Below, piece after piece: positions 55,681 to 64,000 of a DNA stretch of 64,000 nt. The notes under the pieces were generated by a model, which was not told where the DNA came from, did not search any database, and saw only the letters and a list, made by a program, of their open reading frames with translations. Each line of letters opens with the position of its first letter. Within the stretch, counting starts at the first letter, position 1. Made by a program: the position numbers and the translations under genes. The stretch comes from Apoda limacodes (lineage: Eukaryota > Arthropoda > Insecta > Lepidoptera > Limacodidae), in assembly GCA_946406115.1 (NCBI GenBank), contig OX291550.1, forward strand, positions 2,780,803 through 2,844,802, given 5' to 3'.

Positions 55681-55979
55681 TAGCGGTCGACATGCATCGA
55701 GTGGTCGTTAGCAGTTGAGATTGGGAATGATGTCGCTCGAAAAGTGGTATGAAAAGGAGTCAGAATTAGTGATATTAGTTGACAGCTAAATAATTTTTAA
55801 TTGGGGGGACGGGGGTTGTTCGGCACAAACATTGCTGATGGCGATGGACTCTATTGATAAATTAAATAGGAAGTTATAGGAAAACACCGAACTAATATCA
55901 CTAATTCTGACTCCTTTTCATTTCACTTTCCGTGCGACATCCCAGACAATACAGACCACTTGATGCATATCGACCGCTA
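55681..55979. repeat. Imperfect inverted repeat, 90-100-bp arms, ~110-bp loop
   Basis: The left arm 55681-55780 and right arm 55890-55979 are complementary. The innermost 30 bp (GAAAAGGAGTCAGAATTAGT and GATATTAGTT) pair perfectly, and outer parts pair with substitutions and small indels (TAGCGGTCGACATGCATCGA against CATGAT-type variants). No terminal TA or other target duplication is obvious and no frame is conserved. An RNA across it would fold into one long hairpin. Confidence 0.88.
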
Positions 55980-56589
55980 TCTACAGTGCTCTTAGTACAG
56001 AAGAACTGAAGGCTGTGCCTGATCCAAGCTGGCGGTTCTACAGGGGTGTCTGCTCCTGTAAATCCTACCGAGTCTAAAATCAACAGAACGAAAAAGACAC
56101 TGGCGAAGAAATAGGTTTTAGCTTGTGTTTAAGAAAACGGTTCATTTTCACTTAAATAACAAGTTAGGCACATTGTTTGTCGCGATATAGCCTAAATGAT
56201 AGAGAATTTTAGTTTCACTGACTTTTCATTTTATATTAACTCACTGTAAATTTGTTAGTACTACTAAAATATGTTGTTATATAAGTTGCATTCTATTGAC
56301 GGCATTAAAAGCTATAACATCGCATAGGCATTGAAATCGTTCTGTTCACCAAATTTGAACAAACAATATATCTGTTCACTATTTGACAGCGCATCCACTA
56401 CACTACCTCCCGAGCATGTGCAGCCAATGCGTTGAATGCGTTTCGGAAGTGACGGCATAGCGCATTAATTTTTGGTCAACAGAACGATCTAATGTGCGAA
56501 TATAGATCATTGACTGCGTATAATGCTTGTCAACTAAACGTCCGTATAAGGTTAGGTTTGAATTTACATTTTTTGTTTCTTTCTTTTTT
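55980..56589. other. Noncoding DNA
   Basis: No recognised gene or repeat. Confidence 0.45.
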
Positions 56590-57066
56590 TAACAGGTTCG
56601 TACACTCGTACAGCCCTATTTCTAAGCCTAAGCTGTCTGTCTGTCTTTCCGATCATTAAAGGGCTCTAACTTTTAGACTAAAATAGGTAGAAGCCTGAAA
56701 TTTTCACAGAATAGATGATATAATGGGGAAAAAAGTGAAAATTTAAGAGGTACAATCTTCAAACTTGTAGTAAAGAATAGTAACCTTTGAAATATAACAA
56801 CAAATAGTAAAAACCTCCCAAGTGTGACATGGGCCCGAGCCAATACCATCTTACAGCCATATCTAGTTATTATTAGGAGAAATTAACACATTTGTTTTTT
56901 GGAAACAATATTCAAAGTTCAGCACGTCGGACTTGGTCAGCGGTGTTTTGAGGAGTGACCGCTTAGCAGTACACTTTTTGTTTTTGTTTATGTTTAATAA
57001 CGTAAATGGTCGTAGACACAGAACCCTCGGTACACGAGTCCGCTTCGTACTTGGCCGGTTTTTATT
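56590..57066 (+). mobile_element. HaSE-like SINE with 5S-derived segment
   Basis: 56590-56830 is the HaSE-like body (CAGCCCTATTTCTAAGCCTA, AGCTGTCTGTCTGTC, AGCCTGAAATTTTCACAGA, AACAACAAATAGTAAAAACC). 56895-56970 is a diverged 5S-like block (TTCAAAGTTCAGCACGTCGG, CTTGGTCAG, AGTGACCGCTTAGCAG) with box A and part of box C. The linker and tail follow (CGTAAATGG, GAACCCTCGGTACACGAGTC, TTGGCCGGTTTTT). Body and 5S copy are two elements in tandem or a composite. Confidence 0.7.
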
Positions 57067-57524
57067 ATTATATCTTCTATTTGAGCACAAACAACCTGTT
57101 TATTGTTAAGATAAGTAAACGAAATCATGGTAAGAAAATACGTCAGCAGCGCACTGACCATGCTTATAGGCGTTTGACAGTTGACAGACTGTTGGGGAAA
57201 TAATGTATAGCAGTTAGTAGCAAAATATACAGATTCAGCCCTACTACAATATTTTTAAGCTGAAGACTACGGTTGTCGTTTTTTAACACCCATTATAACG
57301 GAGTGGTCATAAAGAGGGATTAGGATACCTTAAAGATTTTTAAACGGGGAAAAATAGTTTGTTTAAGGATTGGGACTATAGAATACACCAAGAAGAATTT
57401 CAATATAATCTTATACTTAGCGTGCATTATTTCAATGAAAAGGTTCAGAAAAGTTAATAATTGAAAAGGGATATGAGAAAAAAGGTACATCGCAACCCCA
57501 CCACCTCCTCTATCCTATCTTTTT
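57067..57524. other. Noncoding DNA
   Basis: No recognised gene or element. Confidence 0.45.
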
Positions 57525-58215
57525 TTTTTGACTGACTATGCAGTTGGCTGTTGCAGCTATTATTGATTCACTTTCGGCTTTTTGGGTCGAGACTCTGAAG
57601 GAGTCTCAGCCCATATAGAGCCCAACGCTCGACGGCTCCCCGTGGGGGGAGCCTCGGCTTGGGTTTTCGCTCTTGGTGTCGTACTTTCGACCAGCGTGAG
57701 CCTCAAACCCGAAGGTAAGTCAGCGCCAGGAGGGGAGTTCCCCGATACACGATTGCGGTTGCGGTTGCGATTGAGTAGGGGCGAGAAGCGCTCCGGCACT
57801 CTTTGATACATCGTATATGAGGTAGGTCCGTGCGTTCACCGACGAACCCGGAGACGTCGGCATCATGTGAGTGGGGAGACCCTATTAGGGGAGGTCGTTG
57901 AGGCTAATCTCGCTATGTGGCTATCGAGATCGTCGTCTGGGGCCCTTAGTACGTGCCGAGGTCGCCTAACAGCAGATTTTCGTCCGTGCCGAGGTCGGTC
58001 GGGGGGATGATAGGTTGTGGATTGCATAATTAATAGGTTCGGGTGATTTTGTGTACGCTCGGAAAAGCGGACTGCCAGGTCTTTGAAATATTGGGGTATC
58101 GTGGGGAGCTCAAAGTCCCTGTGTACGTCCGCATTGCGGACGTACCAGGAGGCTCCGGAGGCCGCTCAGAGAAAGCGGTTTTGGAGGGTCTGGAGTTTAT
58201 GAAGATTGCGCTTGG
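57525..58215 (+). repeat. Dispersed repeat family B, longest copy
   Basis: About 690 bp, GC-rich, from TTTTTTTTTTGACTGACTAT to the GGCCGCTCAGAGAAAGCGG block. It contains three blocks also found at 34040 and 51065 in the same order. The small open frames here (57560-57811 minus, 57582-57806 plus, 58043-58246 plus) overlap each other and are not conserved in the other copies, so they are not counted as genes. Likely a non-LTR element's untranslated region or a SINE; unrecognised. Confidence 0.65.
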
Positions 58216-58349
58216 AGATTTATTTATTTATTTTCAGGTTTGCTAGTTTATTCTTAAAAAAAATAATTCAATATTACTTAAACATAATGTAGAACAATTT
58301 TAAAGCAAACACAACTTACCAAATACACTAGTCTCTTCATTGACGTCTT

Positions 58350-59975
58350 TTTTTTTAATGAACACAGTATATAATGATAATAACAATAAAAAAAGGAAGA
58401 ACACACAATAAATTACAGTAAAAAAACACTAAAAACAATTACATTAAAAATTATAAACATAAAAGATTCAGTAAAAAAAAATAAAAAGAAAACGCAATTG
58501 GCATTAATTTAGCTTTTTACAATCAGCCTACGAAATTAGTTTAGCGAGCTAGCAAATATGTCTACTGACTCGTGAAAATCGTTGAAAAGTTTACACATGC
58601 GTGGTATTGCAGATGACCTGCGCAACACAGTACGTCTTTTTGGTATCGAAAATGGTTTAATAGTTCCTCGAGGATGTCTAGGCGGTACTCGGAAACTAAG
58701 TTTCGCTAAGAGTTGCGGACTGTCAATGTTATTCCTGAGAAGCTTGAATAGGAATGTCAGGTCTAATAAGTTTCTTCAACTTTCGAGGGATATCATACCA
58801 AATCTTTTCAAGCGTTTTTTGTAAGACGATACTTTTTTTTGGCGTTCCAGTTGAGTATGCTAGGTGCCGGACAAATCTTTTTTGTACTCGTTCAATACGT
58901 AGCGTGTGAGTTGCATAATGTGGCCGCCATACTACACTACAATATTCCAATATACTCCTCACCAAAGTATTGAATAATGTAATTTTAGTTTTAGTTTTGT
59001 GGAAGTTTTTGCTATTGTGTATAACAAATCCGACCATTTTTGATGCTCTGTTAATAATGTTCTCTATTTGTGGGGTAAAAGTTAACTTACTATCTAGTAT
59101 TATGCCTAAATCTTTAACAACTCTTACTTCATCAAGGGGATTATGCTGTATGTGGTAGGAAGAGTCTATTACCTTATGATTCCTGGTGAATTTTATGTAT
59201 GAGCATTTCTTGATTTTAGTTTAGATGCATACATTTTTTTCACACCAATTAATAACTGAATTCAGGTCTTCTTGTAAGAGATTTACGTCTTTAGGAGAAG
59301 ATACAACTTTTAGAAACTTTTAATCATCTGCAAATAAGTATGACGAAGAGTTTCTGATGTGTTGGAAGATCATTTATAAAAATATTAAATAAGATAGGAC
59401 CCAGGTGCGATCTTTGGGGAACTCCAGATGTGGCATTATGATTTGTAGATTTGAACCGTTTATAACAACGAAAAACTTCGTTGTTCAAGATAGGATTTCA
59501 GCCAATCCAGCATCACTCCAGTAATTCCGTAGCAAGAAAGCTTTTTTAACAAGATTGTATGTGAGACTGTGTCGAAGACTTTGCTAAAGTCAGTATATAT
59601 TACATCAACTTGCTTACGAGCGTCGATTGCTTCAACTAACTCTTCTGTGAAAGAAACTAAATTAGTTGTAGTGGATTTGGACCTTACGAAGCCACGTTGT
59701 TCTTCTGCATGGAATCTAAAGAAATGCTGAGTGTCATGATGCACTAAGGATTCAAACACTTTTGCGCAAGAAGAGATGATGGAGATAGGTCTGTAATCAT
59801 TTACGTCGGTGTTGTCACCACTCTTAAATATTGAAACTACTTTTGCAATCTTCCATTTCATAGGAAACTTTCCTGAGTTTAGAGATTGCTGAAAAATATA
59901 AAAACAAAGGAGTTGTAAGACTCGACGCACACTGTAATAAAAATATGGGTGGTATCCCATCAGGACCTGAACCCT
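58350..59975 (-). pseudogene. LINE reverse transcriptase (family D), broken
   Basis: Minus-strand non-LTR retrotransposon, 5'-truncated by the family A tail at 59976. 59960-59460 encodes the fingers and palm (KIAKVVSIFKSGD, NDYRPISIISSCAKVFESLV, EEQRGFVRSKST, VIYTDFSKVFDTVSH). Downstream in shifted frames there is a SYLFADD-type box near 59345 with a stop after it, and then 59037-58729 encodes the C-terminal part (FNTLVRSILEYCSVVWRPHY, RIERVQKRFVRHLAY). 58560-58350 is AT-rich 3' sequence ending with a T-run at 58349-58357 (an A-tail on the minus strand). It is dead and distinct from families A and C. Confidence 0.85.
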
Positions 59976-60152
59976 TGGTGGTCTCTAAGGACTACAGTAT
60001 GGGGCTCTTCAAAAAAAGAGTTATTAGATTTCTGAAAGGTCGGCAATGCGCGAGTGATGCCCTTGGTGTTGCAAGCGTCCATAGGCTACGGTGACCGCTT
60101 ACCATCAGGTGGACCGCAGGCTTGTTTGCCACCTTAGTGGTATAAAAAAAAA
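59976..60152 (+). mobile_element. LINE family A 3' end, best preserved
   Basis: GGACTACAGTATGGGGCTCT to GTTATTAGATTTCTGAAAGG, GGTCGGCAATGCGCGAGTGA, GTTGCAAGCGTCCATAGGCT, ACGGTGACCGCTTACCATCA, then TTGTTTGCCACCTTAGTGG and TATAAAAAAAAA. It shows the complete 3' region with terminal hairpin and is inserted at the 5' edge of the family D LINE. Confidence 0.9.
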
Positions 60153-60289
60153 ATTATCCTTGAATATTCTAAATCAACTAGCGCATTTCCTAATTTCTGT
60201 CATAAAAAACTACGGCTAATGCATAAAAAACTGATTATATTTGAATGGGAATATAAAATAGAAGAGTCATAGTTTTGATATTGCTATAT

Positions 60290-61925
60290 TTTCGCAATGC
60301 TTTCAACGTCTTCCCTCTTGACGCCTACGTCGACGATATTTGTACGGGTGCTTCGTCTGTGGAGGAGGCGTTAGTCCTGAGGGATGAGCTAGTTACAGGC
60401 AGGTGGTTATGAACTGAGGAAATGAATTTCCAATTCCCCTGCCGTCTTGGAAGATTTGCCGTATGAAAATCAGCAGAAGCCTCACCTCTTCCAGAATCCT
60501 GAAAATCCTGACTCCATCGCGGTCCTTGGAGTTTAGTATCGGCCAATTCAGGATATCTTCAATTACTATGTTTAACCGTCGGACACAATGAAGAGGTGGA
60601 CTAAGAGGCTGGTTCTGTCCACATATCGTAAATCGTTTTGAAGTGGTTTAAGGAGTCCCTTCATGTTCTACAGACCTTCGTGGCCAATTGTGTCTCCCAA
60701 ATCCAGTCGTCTGCGGTCTCTCTGGATTGGCGTCACATGTTAGGGTCCTTGAATCCCTCCGATTGCGTTTCACGGGGCCTTATTGCCTCGCAAATCATGA
60801 ATCACCCGCTCTGGTGGGGTCCTGACTGGCTGGTCTCGCCTGAAGGCACTTGGCCTCATACAGTTGTGGAGTTTGCTGACCCTCTGCCGGAGTTAAAGGT
60901 CTTGCTGTTAAGCAGACTGTGGACACTTTACCGAATTTCCTGCTTAATCAGTTCAGCTCTCTCAACCAGCTCGTTGGTGTCACCGGTTGGATACAGAGGT
61001 TTCTCCACAACTTACGGAACAGGTCACAGCCAAGGTCGTCTTCAGTCTTGTCTCCTGAAGAGCATCAGGATGCCCTCTTCACCTGTGTTCGACTGGAACA
61101 GGTCACAGCCAAGGTCGTCTTCAGTCTTGTCTCCTGAAGAGCATCAGGATGCCCTCTTCACCTGTGTTCGACTGGAACAGGCCCAGTCGTTTGGAAAGGA
61201 AATTCGTCTTCTCCGTCCAGAGAACGGAAAATCTCAATTGTTACTGGACGAGTCGGAGTCATCCCAAGTGGGCAGTAGGCTTCGCAACTCAGAATTGTCC
61301 TATGGGGCTCGGCATCCTCTCTTGTAACCCAAGAGCGGTCATTTTATTGATCAGGGACCGCCATGTTAGGAACTGTGACGCCGGTTTCAATGCGTTTCTG
61401 GCTTGTCTGCCTGGATTTTGTCCGCCTGACGAGCAGCTCGGAGCGTTACTTTCAAATGTATCCCTTGTTACAGGTTAAAGGGAACCTTGATCCAGCCACA
61501 AATGGGTGACTTGACGTCTGATCGTGTCCGGTCCGCTCTACCTTTCGCTATGGTTGGGGTGGTATTCGCGGGTCCGCTTTTGGTGAAGACTTCAAGTGTT
61601 CGCAATGCCCGACAGGTTAAGGCCTATTTATGCGTCTTCATTTGTTTGTTTTCCAAGGCTGGGCATCTGGAGCTTGTTTCAGCCTTGTCTACGGAGGCCT
61701 TTGTCGATGTGTCAGTCATTCGGTTATCGCGTTTTCAGTTTTCACCAAATTACGCAATTATTCCACCGTCGGTGGTCCTCGGAATATTTACATTTGTTAC
61801 AGCAACAGGTTCGGTGGACGGATAAAACCAACCCCCCGCTCGTAGGATACCTCGTCCTCCTCAGCGTTTAGGTCGCATCGTACAATTAATCGCCGGGTCG
61901 GACGGTATCCCGCGGGGCACATGGT
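60290..61925 (+). pseudogene. Pao/BEL retrotransposon pol, fragmentary
   Basis: Plus-strand fossil. About 60325-60400 encodes AYVDDICTGASSVEEALVLRDEL, the reverse transcriptase catalytic YVDD of Pao-type elements. After a gap, 60638-60880 encodes VANCVSQIQSSAVSLDWRHM and PSDCVSRGLIASQI, the RNase H-end motif. Integrase-region text follows (GKEIRLLRPENG, LRNSELSYGARHPLL, then VGVVFAGPLLVKTSSVRNARQVKAYLCVF). The C-terminal LGRIVQLIAGSDGIPR is near 61865. A 79-bp duplication at 61017-61174 and several frameshifts disrupt it. No LTR was identified. Confidence 0.85.
61017..61174 (+). repeat. 79-bp exact tandem duplication
   Basis: 61017-61095 and 61096-61174 are identical (gaacaggtcacagccaaggt ... 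tgttcgactg). Seventy-nine is not a multiple of three, so the duplication shifts the reading frame of the Pao integrase. Perfect identity suggests it is recent relative to the surrounding decay, or an assembly artefact. Confidence 0.93.
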
Positions 61926-62316
61926 AGGGGATTCAGTGCTAAAGCGTGCTATCGCGTCGCGACGCTTTCTCGATTACCAGTAGGTTGATGGTTCTGGCTC
62001 GGTTTATCCTCATCCAGACACGGTCTGGCTGGGGCAGGAGTTTGTTCAGAAAAGAATGAATTATCTTGTTGGTATGGGACCGGTCAAGTTAGGCATTCAT
62101 TCATCGCATACTCTGTGCGCAGCGGCGCGCCAGTCTTGTAAAACCCGTTGCGCATAAACAAAGAACACACTATTAAAATAAGCAAAAAGATGACAAATTG
62201 GCGGTCTTATCGCTAATTTTGGTTCGAGGACACTTTATAGAAAATCTGAGTAGTATGTGCTAACTGAATAAATATTAGTTACGGATCAAAACAAAGAAAT
62301 AGAATAAGAGTATTCC
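61926..62316. other. Unassigned DNA after the Pao fragment
   Basis: Could hold remains of the Pao 3' end or LTR, but no repeat partner lies in the window. Confidence 0.4.
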
Positions 62317-64000
62317 GGCGAAGGCGAATTGGGAGCCACTTGTGTTTTAATCGAAATTCGGAAATGTGATCATATTTACGTAGGCCAAATATGTATCTAA
62401 TACAAAGGTTCTGGAGACGCTCAAGCAATTTAATTGCTCCTCAGTTAGGTCAAGATAGCAACCGCATAATCGAGAACAGGAAGCAAAAGGGATCTAACCA
62501 GTGCAATTTTAGTGGCCATGGGTAGGAAGTTACGCAATCTGCTAATAGATTTAGCTGATGCAAATATTTTTCTGCTAACTTATTTTAATTGTGGTTGCCA
62601 TGAAAGTGTCTGGTCTATAATGATACCTAAGTTTTTGACAGTCTCGCTATATGGAATGACTGATTTGTTTATACTCACTTTAGGGAGATCCTGTACATTA
62701 ATCTTAGGTATCATTCTTGAACCACCCACAATAATAAGTTGAGTTTTATTTGGATTTACATTAAGTCCGAACGAGGTAATCCACTCTGTAATACGAGCAA
62801 GATCGCCAGTAATTATAGCAACTGCACTTTTTAGTTCATTAACCGGAGCCTGAGTATATATTGAAGATCGTCTGCATGTAGATGGTAGAGAGAAGATAAA
62901 TTAGATGTAATATTATTAATGAAAATAGCAAATAGAAGTGGAGACAACACTCCACCTTGCGGAACGCCGGCATTGGTGTAGCACCAAGTAGAGAAAGAAT
63001 CATCTACCTTGATCCGCTGACGGCGCTCACGCCAGTAACTATGAAACCAGTCGATTGCTGTTGGAGATATGTTAAGAGAACTTAAAAGTGAAAGTAATAT
63101 ATCAAAGTCAACAGTGTTAAAGGCGTTGCTAAATTCTAATACTGTTAGTACTGTGACTTTTCTGCTTTCTATACCAAGACGAATGTCGTCAGAGATTTTG
63201 ACAAGTGCACTGTAGTCGTACTATGTCCAGGGTAAAAACCAGATTGCAGAGGATTTAAAAAGTTGTTTTTGGAGAGGAAATAAGATAGTTGTTCATGAAC
63301 AAGACGTTCAAGAATTTTGAATAAGAATGGTAAGATGGATATGGGACGGTAATTTCGGCAAAGGAACAATTAATGAATCTTTTCAGGATTCTGGAAATTC
63401 GCCAGTTGAAATAGATTGATTGAGGATATTTGTGATAATAGGAAGAATAATGTCAAGGATAGGAAGGATCATGTTACGGCTAATGCAGTCACTCCCAACG
63501 GCATTGGAAGTGATGGAGAAATGCTTTTCTTAACATCACAATCAGAAAATCGACTTAGAAAAAACGGAGAAAAGTCAGAAGTTGGTTTTAACGAAAGTGA
63601 GTTTAGCGTATTTATTTTTTGTTGCCATCAATAGCAATATTAGAAGAAAAGTGTTTATTAAGAAGATTGATATCAGTATCATGTGAAAGTGGAATACGAT
63701 TTGTCTTGCCAACTCCTAATGACTTAAGAAATTTCCAGATTTTAGCCGGATCACCGTTTTCAACGGACTTATGGATATGGCGTCGTTGTGCATCTCTACA
63801 CATTCTATTGCAGCGATTTCTCAGGAGTTTATACTTAGAAAGATTGCTTTCACAAGAGTTTTTAGCTTAGCTTTTAGCTTTTAATTTAGGTTTAGCGCGA
63901 TTTCTTTTAACCATCATCTGTTTTATTTCCTCAGTAAGCCACGGTGCTGGAAAATGTTTTATTTTAATCTTACGTATTGGGGCATGTATGTCGTAAAGGT
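62317..64000 (-). pseudogene. LINE family C, second copy, running off the right edge
   Basis: Minus-strand relative of the LINE at 52747-55132. From the right edge, it starts with the endonuclease-RT linker (MHAPIRKIKIK-like, about 63990), 63803-63612 (KFLKSLGVGKTN), 63369-63169 (RNYRPISILPFLFKILERLV, GFYPGHST), VPQGGVLSPLLFAIF-like text at about 62960 and the YHLHADDLQYI-type box near 62885 (His for Tyr), then the thumb to 62317. It lacks the last ~270 bp of the other copy. Multiple stops and frameshifts; the 5' part lies outside the window. Confidence 0.85.

Noticed and set aside
57560..57811. Overlapping frames on both strands in GC-rich DNA
   Set aside because: They oppose each other and are not conserved in the other copies of the repeat; GC-rich repeats lack stops by composition.

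Overview
This window is a transposon-dominated stretch of an insect genome, almost certainly a ditrysian moth or butterfly. The evidence for Lepidoptera is the set of repeats: a 5S rRNA-derived SINE like the HaSE3 family described from Helicoverpa, a tRNA-headed SINE with a lepidopteran-type body, a short Helitron of the Lep1 kind, and an errantivirus with the gag/pol/env layout of insect endogenous retroviruses. The DNA is AT-rich and shows no bacterial-type gene organisation. Only one intact host gene is visible: a single-exon short-chain dehydrogenase at 46910-47674 on the minus strand.

Layout. 1-4539 is AT-rich DNA with a few CpG-dense patches and no convincing gene. 4540-20795 is a minus-strand errantivirus (Ty3/gypsy with env), bounded by 269/270-bp LTRs and a 4-bp target duplication (gaac). 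A second, plus-strand LTR element (10837-18218; 1479-bp LTRs, atac target duplication, tRNA-His primer site, polypurine tract, no coding capacity) sits inside its gag-pol region. This is a LARD-type non-autonomous retrotransposon nested in an older provirus. The provirus is dead: gag has two in-frame stops, pol has a frameshift and has lost the reverse transcriptase YxDD box, and env is broken by frameshifts and a stop. It still carries an apparently complete -1 frameshift signal (slippery UUUAAAC plus a predicted H-type pseudoknot) at the gag-pol overlap.

20796-38500 holds LINE fragments, 5S-derived SINEs, a degenerate copia element (30582-35650) with several insertions, a mariner fossil, a second copia fossil and a Helitron. 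38500-46900 is mostly noncoding, with satellites and SINE, RTE-like and Helitron-like remnants. After the dehydrogenase gene come a complete tRNA-SINE, LINE fragments, a TA-flanked foldback element (51469-55359) carrying a nested LINE, an isolated 300-bp hairpin-forming inverted repeat, a HaSE-like SINE, another LINE, a Pao/BEL fossil (60290-61925) and a LINE that runs off the right edge.

The genes do not form a pathway. The organising principle is insertion upon insertion, and several relative ages can be read from nesting and LTR divergence. One LINE family ('family A' below) recurs at least nine times and always ends in the same small hairpin followed by TATAAAA. All comparisons to known families were made by eye from conserved motifs; no database search was possible.
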